From Streptomyces cavernae (lineage in GTDB: Bacteria; Actinomycetota; Actinomycetes; Streptomycetales; Streptomycetaceae): a stretch of DNA of 64,000 nucleotides. Within the stretch, counting starts at the first letter, position 1, and every line of letters begins with the position of its first letter. A model generated the notes under the pieces. It was not told where the DNA came from. It made no database searches and worked only from the letters and a program-made list of their open reading frames with translations. A program made the translations under genes and the position numbers. The stretch lies in assembly GCF_004023625.1 (NCBI RefSeq), contig NZ_ML137709.1, positions 242,991 through 306,990 of the forward strand, read 5' to 3'. Below, in pieces: positions 28,801 to 36,615 of this stretch.

Positions 28801-29460
28801 CTATCCGGTGATCCCATACGGTTCGGGGTCGCGCCAGCGCTCGAAGGGGCGGTCGAGCGTGTACTTGCCGTCGCTTCCCAGAACGAGCATGCGCGTCTCC
28901 GCGTTTCCGGGGTTCGACAGGCACTCGAACTCCGCCACCGACCAGTGGAACCACCGCATGCAGAACAGCCGCATGGCCAGGCCGTGGGTCACCAGGAGCA
29001 CGTTCGGCGGATGGTCGGGGTCCTCGAAGCTGCGGAACAGACTCTCCAGGAAGCCTCCGACCCGGTCGTAGACATCGGCCCCGGACTCACCCTGCGCGAA
29101 CCGGTAGAAGAAGTGTCCGTACGCGTCCCGGTACGCCTTCTGGAGCCGTACGTCGTCGCGGTCCTGCCAATTGCCCCAGTCCTGCTCGCGCAGCCGTGGC
29201 TCCTCGCGGATGCGGACCAGTTCGGGGTCGAGCCGGAAGGCGCGGAAGGTCTCGTGCGTGCGGCGGTACGGCGACACGTACACGCTCACCCGTTCCCGGC
29301 CGAACACCCTCCTCAGCCGTTTGCCCGTCTCCTCGGCCTGTTTCCACCCCTTCTCGGTGAGCGCCAGGGCGTGGTCGGGCTCACGCTCGTACACGGTGTC
29401 ATCGGCGTTGCCCTCCGATTCGCCGTGCCGGACAAGGACGATGCGCCGTGGTCGTGCCAT
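28801..29460 (-). CDS. Histidine phosphatase (phosphoglycerate-mutase-like)
   Basis: A 219-residue branch-1 histidine phosphatase. The phosphohistidine is in VLVRHGESEGN (residues about 7-17), with partner Arg in YVSPYRRTHETFRAF, Glu in REQDWGNWQDRD, and the second His in NVLLVTHGLAMRLFCMRW. The length and the EQDWGNWQ motif are like broad-specificity phosphatases rather than true glycolytic mutases. Substrate unknown. It is the first of two tightly spaced genes, with the ADP-ribosylglycohydrolase following. Confidence 0.9.
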   Translation of the reverse strand: MARPRRIVLVRHGESEGNADDTVYEREPDHALALTEKGWKQAEETGKRLRRVFGRERVSVYVSPYRRTHETFRAFRLDPELVRIREEPRLREQDWGNWQDRDDVRLQKAYRDAYGHFFYRFAQGESGADVYDRVGGFLESLFRSFEDPDHPPNVLLVTHGLAMRLFCMRWFHWSVAEFECLSNPGNAETRMLVLGSDGKYTLDRPFERWRDPEPYGITG

Positions 29461-29667
29461 GCAAGAACCCTAGATCGAGTGAGCCCCAATCGAGAATTCG
29501 TGCGCACCGTATACGGCGCATCTCACACAGTGACGGGAGTGGAAGTGTGCGGCAGAGGGGTGCACGTTCCGCGGGAAACCAACCGCCAAGGGGCGCCGGT
29601 CCGGAAACCGTCGTCAAGGGGACGGCGGTGAGGTCGGGGTTCGGGCGGCGGTCCGCCGGTGCGGATC

Positions 29668-30273
29668 TCAAACGGTCCAGCTGGGCTCGAGGTCGACGAT
29701 GTCTCCCGTGAGAGCGGCGACGTCGGCCTCGATCTGTGCCCTGAGGGCGAGGCGTTCCACGCGTTCGACGCGGTACTTGCCGTGTTCCGCGGCCGACTGC
29801 CACATGGACAGGACCAGGAACTCATGGCCGGGCGCCTCGCCGAAGAGACCTCGGACCATGCCGGGCGAGCCCGCCATCGCCGGGTTCCACACCTTCTCCT
29901 GCATCAGGGCGAAGTGCTCCGCGCGCTCCTCATGGACGCGGCAGAAGGCGACCCGCACCAGGTCGGTGTCCGTGAATCGCGGTTCGAAGCCGGTCTTGAC
30001 GTCGAACCGGTGGTCGAACAGTTTCACCTGGGCATCCTTGAAGGTGCCCGACTGAGCGGCCGCGAGCCGGTCGTGCGAGCGGGCCATGAAGGAGTCGTAG
30101 AAGGCACGGCTCTCCCAGAAGGCGAAGATGTGCGCGACGCCCTGGCGCCCCCTGCTCCAACCACCGCCCTGCCCCCGAAAGCCCGGCTCGCCCAGAAGCC
30201 CCGCCCATTTTCGCTGCCCCCGCTCGAACCCGCGGCGGTCGACCACGGTGCAGCGAATCCACTTGACCAGCAC
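29668..30273 (-). CDS. YdbC/DUF4937-type protein (antibiotic-monooxygenase-like fold)
   Basis: A 201-residue protein made of two ferredoxin-like halves. The first is LVKWIRCTVVDRRGFERGQR, with GGWSRGRQGVAHIFAFWESR following; the second has EHFALMQEKVWNPAMAGSPG and GHEFLVLSMWQSAAEHGKYR. This is the pattern of DUF4937/YdbC proteins, related in fold to small ABM monooxygenases. No catalytic function is established. The GTG at 30273 is chosen because the family begins with this strand; it has no good ribosome-binding site, and the frame stays open upstream to 30366. Divergent from the TerD gene. Confidence 0.75.
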   Translation of the reverse strand: MLVKWIRCTVVDRRGFERGQRKWAGLLGEPGFRGQGGGWSRGRQGVAHIFAFWESRAFYDSFMARSHDRLAAAQSGTFKDAQVKLFDHRFDVKTGFEPRFTDTDLVRVAFCRVHEERAEHFALMQEKVWNPAMAGSPGMVRGLFGEAPGHEFLVLSMWQSAAEHGKYRVERVERLALRAQIEADVAALTGDIVDLEPSWTV

Positions 30274-30418
30274 CGCGCCATGGTAAGGCCACGGAGCGTG
30301 GCCTTGGTCACGCTCCCGGCGAGTGCTTCCGCGCGAGTGCCCGCGCGCTCGTGGCACGATGGACAATCAGCCCTGACTACCAGGCAGTTGGGGCACACCT
30401 GGGGGAGGAGACGTTTCG

Positions 30419-30964
30419 GTGAACGGCATCAGCAAGGGGCTGGGCAAGGTCGAGGTCGCCGTGAAGTGGGATCCGAGCCCGATGGGCGAGCCGGCCACTG
30501 ACCTGGACCTCGTGGCGGCGACCTACCTGGCGGCCGAACCCTCCGGTACCCCCTCTTATGTGGTGCACTTCGACCGCCGCTCCCCCGACGGCACCATCAC
30601 GCTGAACCGGGACAGCCGCGATGGCAAGGGCTTCGGCTGGGACGAGGTGATGACCCTGGAGTTCAATCGCCTGGACGCCCGGTACGGGCGTGTGGTGGTC
30701 GGTGTCGTCATCCAACAGCGCGATACGAAGCGGACCTTCGCCCATGTCCACAACCCCGGTCTGCGTATCCGCGAGGGATACACCGACCTCGCGGTGAGCG
30801 ACTTCCAGGACGTCCGCGACGCCACGGCGGCCACAGTCGGCGATTTCGTGCGCGACGGCTCCGGGGGGTGGGAGTTCCGCCCGGGGCTCCTGGGCTTCGC
30901 CGACACGGACCTGATGGCCTTCACCAGGACGATGGGCAGCACCGCCGGCCCTGAAGGCTCCTGA
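30419..30964 (+). CDS. TerD-family calcium-binding protein
   Basis: A 181-residue protein starting at a GTG with GGGGAGGAG 9 nt upstream. The TerD fold is indicated by KVEVAVKWDPSP, the calcium-binding TDLDLVAATYL, SPDGTITLNRDSRDG, DEVMTLEFNRLDARYGRVVV and a C-terminal helix. TerD proteins bind Ca2+ and are linked to tellurite resistance, phage defence and differentiation in Streptomyces, which carries many copies. It is solitary: no TerB, TerC or other ter partners are in the window. A strong hairpin separates it from nrdJ. Confidence 0.88.
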   Translation: MNGISKGLGKVEVAVKWDPSPMGEPATDLDLVAATYLAAEPSGTPSYVVHFDRRSPDGTITLNRDSRDGKGFGWDEVMTLEFNRLDARYGRVVVGVVIQQRDTKRTFAHVHNPGLRIREGYTDLAVSDFQDVRDATAATVGDFVRDGSGGWEFRPGLLGFADTDLMAFTRTMGSTAGPEGS

Positions 30965-31068
30965 CCCGCAGGGACTTCGGGCCGCGCCGAGAGACCGGCT
31001 CCGTGACCCGGTCACAGGGCATTCGTCCCGAACGCCGAAAGTCGCGTCCCAGGACCGGGGGTTGGCCA

Positions 31069-31105
31069 AGGGCGGTGGAGCCGAGGTATTCGGCTCCACC
31101 GCCCT
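31069..31105. terminator. Bidirectional terminator TerD gene / nrdJ
   Basis: Perfect 16-bp stem (AGGGCGGTGGAGCCGA, 31069-31084, against 31090-31105) with a 5-nt loop, 32 nt from the nrdJ stop on one side and about 100 nt beyond the TerD gene stop on the other. Confidence 0.88.
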
Positions 31106-31136
31106 GACCGGACTCACACCCTGACGGTGCCCGGAA

Positions 31137-34016
31137 TCAGCTGCAGCCGCTGGTCGAGCCGCAGCCCTCGCAGATGTAGCAGGAACCGGCCCGCTGCATC
31201 TTCGTGCCGCAGGAGAAGCACAGCGGGGCGTCGGCCTGGATGCCCAGCTGCATCTCCACCAGTTCGGCGCTGGTGTGGGCCTGCTGCGGAGCCGGCTTGG
31301 CCGCCTCGGGCCGCGGCACGGCGACCGCCTTCAGCTCCTGCTGGCGCGGGGCCGACTGCGCGAGCCCTTCGACGTCCACCTCGTCGTCCGCGGGCTCGTA
31401 TGAGCCCGTCTCCAGGTGGCGCTGGCGCTCCTCCGCGGAGTGGATGCCGAGCGCGGAGCGGGTCTCGAAGGGCAGGAAGTCCAGCGCCAGGCGGCGGAAG
31501 ATGTAGTCGACGATCGACTGCGCCATCCGCACGTCCGGGTCGTCGGTCATACCGGCGGGCTCGAAGCGCATGTTGGTGAACTTCGAGACGTACGTCTCCA
31601 GCGGCACGCCGTACTGCAGACCCACGGAAACCGCGATGGAGAAGGCGTCCATCATGCCCGCGAGGGTCGAGCCCTGCTTCGACATCTTCAGGAAGACCTC
31701 GCCGAGACCGTCGTCCGGGTAGGAGTTGGCGGTCATGTAGCCCTCGGCGCCACCCACCGTGAAGGAGGTGGTGATGCCGGGACGGCCCTTGGGGAGGCGC
31801 TTGCGGACCGGGCGGTACTCGACGACCTTCTCCACGGCCTCGCGGATCGTCTCCTCCGCCTTCTCCGCGATCTTGTCTTCCTTCTTCTTCGCGGAGAGCG
31901 GCTGGCCGACCTTGCAGTTGTCGCGGTAGATCGCGAGCGCCTTCACGCCCATCTTCCAGGCCTCGAAGTAGACCTCTTCGACGTCCTCGACGGTGGCACT
32001 CTCGGGGAGGTTGACCGTCTTGGAGAGCGCGCCGGAGATCCACGGCTGGATCGCGGCCATCATGCGGACGTGCCCCATCGCGGAGATGGAACGCTCGCCC
32101 ATGGCGCAGTCGAAGACCTCGTAGTGCTCGTGCTTGAGGCTCGGGGCGTCGATCACATTGCCGTGCTCGGCGATGTGGGCGACGATCGCCTCGATCTGCT
32201 CCTCCTGGTAGCCCAGGCGGCGCAGGGCCTGCGGGACGGTGCCGTTGACGATCTGCATCGAGCCGCCGCCGACCAGCTTCTTGAACTTCACCAGCGCCAG
32301 GTCGGGTTCGAGACCCGTGGTGTCGCAGGACATCGCGAGACCGATGGTGCCGGTCGGGGCGATGACGGACGCCTGGGAATTGCGGAAGCCGTTCTTCTCA
32401 CCGAGGCGCAGCACGTCCTGCCAGGCCTCCGTGGCCGCGGCCCAGACCGGGGTGTCCAGGTCGTCCATGCGGACGGCAGCGGCGTTGGCGTCGGCGTGCT
32501 GCTTCATCACGCGCAGGTGCGGCGTGGCGTTGCGGGCGTAGCCGTCGTACGGGCCGACGACCGCGGCGAGTTCGGCCGAGCGGCGGTACGACGTGCCGGT
32601 CATCAGGGAGGTGATGGCGCCGGCGAGGGCACGGCCGCCATCGGAGTCGTAGGCGTGACCGGTCGCCATCAGCAGGGCGCCGAGGTTGGCGTAGCCGATG
32701 CCGAGCTGACGGAAGGCACGGGTGTTCTCACCGATCTTCTGCGTCGGGAAGTCCGCGAAGCAGATGGAGATGTCCATCGCGGTGATGACGAGCTCGACCA
32801 CCTTGGCGAAGCGCTCGACGTCGAAGGACTGGTTGCCCAGACCGTCGTCCCTCAGGAACTTCATCAGGTTCAACGAGGCGAGATTGCAGGACGTGTTGTC
32901 CAGGTGCATGTACTCGCTGCAGGGGTTCGAGCCGTTGATACGGCCGGACTCCGGGCAGGTGTGCCAGTTGTTGATGGTGTCGTCGTACTGGATGCCGGGG
33001 TCGGCGCAGGCCCAGGCGGCCTCGGCCATCTTGCGGAACAGCGCCTTGGCCTCAACCTCCTCGATGACGTCGCCGGTCATCCGCGCGCGGAGGCCGAACT
33101 TCTCGCCGTTCTCGACGGCCTTCATGAAGGCGTCGTTGACCCGGACCGAGTTGTTGGCGTTCTGGTACTGGACAGAGGTGATGTCATCGCCGCCCAGATC
33201 CATGTCGAAGCCCGCGTCACGGAGGGCGCGGATCTTCTCCTCCTCCTTCACCTTGGTCTCGATGAAGTCCTCGATGTCGGGGTGGTCGACGTCCAGGATG
33301 ACCATCTTGGCGGCGCGGCGGGTGGCACCGCCCGACTTGATCGTTCCTGCGGACGCGTCGGCGCCGCGCATGAAGGAGACGGGGCCGGAGGCGTTACCGC
33401 CGGAGGAGAGCAGTTCCTTGGAGGAACGGATGCGGGAGAGGTTCAGCCCGGCGCCGGAGCCGCCCTTGAAGATCATGCCCTCTTCCTTGTACCAGTCGAG
33501 GATCGACTCCATGGAGTCGTCGACGGACAGGATGAAGCAGGCGGAGACCTGCTGCGGCTGGGGCGTGCCGACGTTGAACCAGACGGGGCTGTTGAAGCTG
33601 AAGATCTGGTGCAGGAGGGCGTGGGCGAGCTCGTGCTCGAAGATCTCGGCGTCGGCGGGCGAGGCGAAGTACTTGTAGTCCTCCCCGGCCTTCCGGTACG
33701 TCTTCACGATGCGGTCGATCAGCTGCTTGAGGCTGGTCTCGCGCTGCGGCGTACCTACGGCACCACGGAAGTACTTGCTGGTGACGATGTTGACCGCGTT
33801 CACCGACCAGAACTCGGGGAACTCGACGCCGCGCTGCTCGAAGTTGACCGAGCCGTCGCGCCAGTTGGTCATGACGACGTCACGGCGCTCCCAAGCCACC
33901 TCGTCGTACGGGTGCACGCCTGGGGTGGTGTGGATGCGCTCGATACGCATCCCCTTGCCGGCCTTTGCCCCCTTGGCTCGTGAACCGCGTGCCGGACCGC
34001 TCGCCGTCTCTGTCAT
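31137..34016 (-). CDS. nrdJ: Class II (B12-dependent) ribonucleotide reductase
   Basis: A 959-residue adenosylcobalamin-dependent reductase that makes deoxyribonucleotides without oxygen or an iron radical. Seen: FSFNSPVWFNVGTPQPQQVS with the first redox cysteine (VSACFIL), the substrate loop GGSGAGLNLSRIRSS, and the active-site NPCSEYMHLDNTSCNLASLN near residue 366, holding the radical-forming Cys and the Glu. Several TGTIGLAMSCDTTG-type loops are present, and a C-terminal cysteine cluster (CFSCGTKM and CYICEGCGSTSGC) regenerates the active site. ATG has GGAGG 4 nt upstream. It forms an operon with nrdR; two NrdR boxes precede nrdR. Confidence 0.97.
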   Translation of the reverse strand: MTETASGPARGSRAKGAKAGKGMRIERIHTTPGVHPYDEVAWERRDVVMTNWRDGSVNFEQRGVEFPEFWSVNAVNIVTSKYFRGAVGTPQRETSLKQLIDRIVKTYRKAGEDYKYFASPADAEIFEHELAHALLHQIFSFNSPVWFNVGTPQPQQVSACFILSVDDSMESILDWYKEEGMIFKGGSGAGLNLSRIRSSKELLSSGGNASGPVSFMRGADASAGTIKSGGATRRAAKMVILDVDHPDIEDFIETKVKEEEKIRALRDAGFDMDLGGDDITSVQYQNANNSVRVNDAFMKAVENGEKFGLRARMTGDVIEEVEAKALFRKMAEAAWACADPGIQYDDTINNWHTCPESGRINGSNPCSEYMHLDNTSCNLASLNLMKFLRDDGLGNQSFDVERFAKVVELVITAMDISICFADFPTQKIGENTRAFRQLGIGYANLGALLMATGHAYDSDGGRALAGAITSLMTGTSYRRSAELAAVVGPYDGYARNATPHLRVMKQHADANAAAVRMDDLDTPVWAAATEAWQDVLRLGEKNGFRNSQASVIAPTGTIGLAMSCDTTGLEPDLALVKFKKLVGGGSMQIVNGTVPQALRRLGYQEEQIEAIVAHIAEHGNVIDAPSLKHEHYEVFDCAMGERSISAMGHVRMMAAIQPWISGALSKTVNLPESATVEDVEEVYFEAWKMGVKALAIYRDNCKVGQPLSAKKKEDKIAEKAEETIREAVEKVVEYRPVRKRLPKGRPGITTSFTVGGAEGYMTANSYPDDGLGEVFLKMSKQGSTLAGMMDAFSIAVSVGLQYGVPLETYVSKFTNMRFEPAGMTDDPDVRMAQSIVDYIFRRLALDFLPFETRSALGIHSAEERQRHLETGSYEPADDEVDVEGLAQSAPRQQELKAVAVPRPEAAKPAPQQAHTSAELVEMQLGIQADAPLCFSCGTKMQRAGSCYICEGCGSTSGCS

Positions 34017-34155
34017 GCCGCCTCCCTATATCGGGCTAAAACGCCCCGAAGTGCCCCGTTGTTCCCGTGGCACGGTGTTGTGTACTGGGTCGCGCGCCGA
34101 GCGCACTCGGCCGTCCGCGACAAGTCCTGATCGCCGGCCGGGGCCGGCCCGCCGG

Positions 34156-34707
34156 TCAGTCGGCGGTGGTGGCGGGCACGGGGGCGTCGGCCGCCGCTCC
34201 GGACCCGCGATCGTTCCCCCGGCACCCCACGTCCGCGTCTTCGTCGTCCGCGGCGGGGCGCCCCGTCTGTTCCCTGAGTTCCGCGATGGCGGCCTCGAAG
34301 TCCTCCAGCGAGTCGAACGCCCGGTAGACGGACGCGAACCGCAGATAGGCGACGAGATCCAGCTCCTGCAGTGGGCCGAGTATGGCCAGCCCCACGTCGT
34401 GGGTGGTCAGTTCGGCGCTTCCGGTGGCACGCACCTGCTCCTCGACCCGCTGGCCGAGCTGGGCGAGTGCGTCTTCTGTGACGGGCCGCCCCTGACACGC
34501 CTTGCGTACGCCGTTGATGACCTTGGTGCGACTGAACGGCTCCGTCACTCCGCTGCGCTTGATGACCATCAAGGAGCAGGTCTCCACGGTCGTGAAGCGG
34601 CGGGAGCAGTCGGGGCACTGGCGGCGCCGACGGATCGACGTGCCGTCGTCCGTCGTCCGGCTGTCGACGACACGACTGTCAGGGTGCCTGCAGAAGGGGC
34701 AGTGCAT
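34156..34707 (-). CDS. nrdR: Ribonucleotide reductase repressor NrdR
   Basis: A 183-residue nucleotide-sensing repressor of reductase genes. It has a zinc ribbon ([17 protein letters not shown], then CPDCSRRF, residues 1-37) followed by an ATP-cone ([20 protein letters not shown] through [18 protein letters not shown]). The C-terminal 35 residues are an acidic, low-complexity extension usual in Streptomyces. The start is the ATG of MHCPFC; the longer open frame (MRVRRDGGS) is rejected because every NrdR begins at this zinc ribbon. It is first in the nrdRJ operon and represses its own promoter through the two boxes upstream. Confidence 0.97.
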   Translation of the reverse strand: MHCPFCRHPDSRVVDSRTTDDGTSIRRRRQCPDCSRRFTTVETCSLMVIKRSGVTEPFSRTKVINGVRKACQGRPVTEDALAQLGQRVEEQVRATGSAELTTHDVGLAILGPLQELDLVAYLRFASVYRAFDSLEDFEAAIAELREQTGRPAADDEDADVGCRGNDRGSGAAADAPVPATTAD

Positions 34708-34818
34708 GGAACCCCCATCCCTCCTTACACGCACGACTCAATAGCCCCGCAAGGCCTCTTGGGCCCCTCGGAGCAGCCCCCAGCATAGGCGATCGCTCCG
34801 GCCCTGAAGACCGGGGGG

Positions 34819-34834
34819 ACCACAACTTGTGGGG
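34819..34834. promoter_or_regulatory. NrdR box 1
   Basis: ACCACAACTTGTGGGG, a 16-bp imperfect palindrome of the NrdR-box type, 112 bp upstream of the nrdR start. Confidence 0.85.
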
Positions 34835-34849
34835 CGCTACTGCAATCCA

Positions 34850-34865
34850 ACCACTAGATCTGGGG
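34850..34865. promoter_or_regulatory. NrdR box 2
   Basis: ACCACTAGATCTGGGG, sharing ACCAC and GGGG ends with box 1. Spacing centre to centre is 31 bp, three helical turns, as described for Streptomyces nrdRJ. Confidence 0.85.
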
Positions 34866-35143
34866 TCCGAGCGTAAATTCCACCCCAAAGGCGTGTCGAA
34901 CCCCGATGGCGGCATGTGCCGCAGAGCCATATCCGTCTCCCAGATACGGCGATACGGTGGTCCACGCACAGAAGGGGACGGGTTCCCGATCTTCGGGATT
35001 GCCGGTTGGCAAACTTCGGAGCACCCCGCGGGATCATCGACCCGGCGGAGGATTGTAACGTAATCAACCGAATTGCCCTGCAGACAAAGCGAGGGCCATA
35101 CACCCCGACTCATGGTCACGTAAGGCAATCCGCATTTTTTCAC

Positions 35144-35159
35144 TCGAACGTGTGTTTGG
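35144..35159. promoter_or_regulatory. SOS box (LexA operator) of lexA
   Basis: TCGAAC-GTGT-GTTTGG, two mismatches from the actinobacterial consensus TCGAAC-N4-GTTCGA. It lies 60 bp upstream of the lexA start, positioned for autorepression. Confidence 0.85.
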
Positions 35160-35218
35160 CGCAACCTTTCGAAAGCAACTACCGTTGGGCAGCAGGGAGA
35201 CCATCGAGAGGGGCCGCC

Positions 35219-36004
35219 GTGACCACCACCGCAGACAGCGCCACCATCACCGCCCAGGACCGCTCCCAGGGCCGACTCGAGCCGGTGCATGCCATGACTG
35301 AAGCCGTGAACCATGAGGGTCCCAAGCCCGCACGCTCCCTGCCGGGCCGACCTCCAGGCATCAGGGCGGACAGCTCCGGGCTGACCGACCGGCAACGCCG
35401 GGTCATCGAGGTCATCAGGGACTCCGTGCAGCGGCGCGGGTACCCGCCGTCGATGCGCGAGATCGGACAAGCCGTGGGGCTGTCCAGCACGTCCTCGGTC
35501 GCACACCAGCTAATGGCCCTGGAGCGCAAGGGCTTCCTGCGCCGCGACCCCCACCGCCCGCGCGCCTACGAGGTCCGGGGCTCCGACCAGGCGGCCACCC
35601 CGCAGCCCACCGACACCGCCGGAAAGCCGGCCGCCTCCTACGTCCCGCTGGTGGGCCGGATCGCCGCCGGCGGCCCGATCCTCGCCGAGGAGTCGGTGGA
35701 GGACGTCTTTCCGCTGCCCCGGCAACTGGTCGGTGACGGCGAACTGTTCGTTCTCAAGGTCGTCGGCGACTCGATGATCGAGGCCGCGATCTGCGACGGG
35801 GACTGGGTCACGGTCCGCCGCCAGCCCGTCGCCGAGAACGGTGACATCGTGGCCGCCATGCTGGACGGAGAGGCCACGGTCAAGCGCTTCAAGCGCGAGG
35901 ACGGCCATGTCTGGCTCCTCCCGCACAACTCCGCGTACCAGCCGATCCCCGGCGACGAGGCGACGATCCTCGGCAAGGTCGTGGCGGTACTGCGGCGGGT
36001 GTGA
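35219..36004 (+). CDS. lexA: SOS repressor LexA
   Basis: A 261-residue repressor-protease. A disordered 50-residue head precedes the winged helix ([40 protein letters not shown]). The Ala-Gly cleavage site is in [13 protein letters not shown]. The catalytic Ser is in [17 protein letters not shown] and the Lys in [13 protein letters not shown]. The start is GTG at 35219 with GAGAGGGG upstream; the frame is open further upstream but passes through the SOS box, so the longer form is rejected. LexA cleaves itself when RecA filaments form and derepresses DNA-repair genes. Followed by a strong terminator, so it is monocistronic. Confidence 0.96.
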   Translation: MTTTADSATITAQDRSQGRLEPVHAMTEAVNHEGPKPARSLPGRPPGIRADSSGLTDRQRRVIEVIRDSVQRRGYPPSMREIGQAVGLSSTSSVAHQLMALERKGFLRRDPHRPRAYEVRGSDQAATPQPTDTAGKPAASYVPLVGRIAAGGPILAEESVEDVFPLPRQLVGDGELFVLKVVGDSMIEAAICDGDWVTVRRQPVAENGDIVAAMLDGEATVKRFKREDGHVWLLPHNSAYQPIPGDEATILGKVVAVLRRV

Positions 36005-36042
36005 CCCCGCGGCGGCGGAAGACCCCGCCGCCCTCCTGATCC

Positions 36043-36077
36043 GGACCCCGGAACCCCCTGCGCCGGTTCCGGGGTCC
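36043..36077 (+). terminator. lexA terminator
   Basis: Perfect 13-bp stem (GGACCCCGGAACC, 36043-36055, against 36065-36077) with a 9-nt loop, 39 nt after the lexA stop. Confidence 0.88.
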
Positions 36078-36082
36078 TGTGC

Positions 36083-36236
36083 GTCTTCCTATCGGGGCCT
36101 GCCGGTTCCCGGGGGCGTGCTATACCGACCAGGGCATGCCGGTTCCCGGGGGCGGGTGCGTATACCGACCGGGGCCTGCCTGTTCCGGTGGTGCGGCGCG
36201 TTTTCCGACGAGGGCACGTCCTGTCCCGGTTCGGTG
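36083..36236. repeat. 40-bp degenerate tandem repeat, about 4 copies
   Basis: Units of roughly 40 bp, starting near 36083, 36123, 36163 and 36203. Each begins TACCGACCGGGGCCTGCC or a variant, followed by GGTTCCCGGGGGCG. Divergence increases to the right. Confidence 0.75.
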
Positions 36237-36615
36237 AGTCGGGACTGGGGTCTGGTGCCTGGGACGGCGCGCGTCATGCGAGCGGTCGGGCCCCGGCGAC
36301 CGGCCCGCGGGCGGCGGCGATCCCCGCGGCGGGTAGAGCGCCGGCGGCTCGTCGGCATCGGCGGGCCGACACAGGCTCTACGGGGGTGTCAGGTGTCCCG
36401 CTGCCTCGGCGGCGAGCCTCCGCCAGGCGTCCATCCGCGACGGACCGCCCGCGAACTCCAGAGCCACCCGGACGCCGGCCGACGAACCACGCACCGGCGG
36501 GCCCGCCCGTCAGACCTACAGCCGTCGCGCATGTTCCCCCGGGCCCACCGATTTCCGTGTGGACCGTTCAGCCGCGCCGGCACCACGGCCGTGCAGCCGC
36601 GGCATGCGTCAGGTG

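Larger units (their letters stand above)
34708..35218. promoter_or_regulatory. Divergent nrdRJ / lexA control region
   Basis: 511 bp holding two NrdR boxes (34819-34834 and 34850-34865) towards nrdR and one SOS box (35144-35159) towards lexA; see those entries. It is markedly AT-richer than the surroundings between about 34840 and 35190. No gene is supported in it. Confidence 0.8.
36005..36615. other. Gap between lexA and the DinG-type gene
   Basis: 611 bp between convergent genes. Contents: the lexA terminator at 36043-36077, a 40-bp repeat array at 36083-36236, then about 380 bp in which I see no gene, repeat or hairpin. Confidence 0.6.

Noticed and set aside
31416..33983. 855-codon open frame opposite nrdJ
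   Set aside because: Exact antisense of nrdJ; composition is a mirror of its codons and no family motif is visible.
34893..34908. Second SOS box (TCGAACCCCGATGGC)
   Set aside because: Only the left half matches; the right half shows no GTTCGA.
34707..35100. Cobalamin riboswitch before nrdRJ
   Set aside because: No B12-box-like conserved sequence was seen; the region is explained by NrdR boxes.
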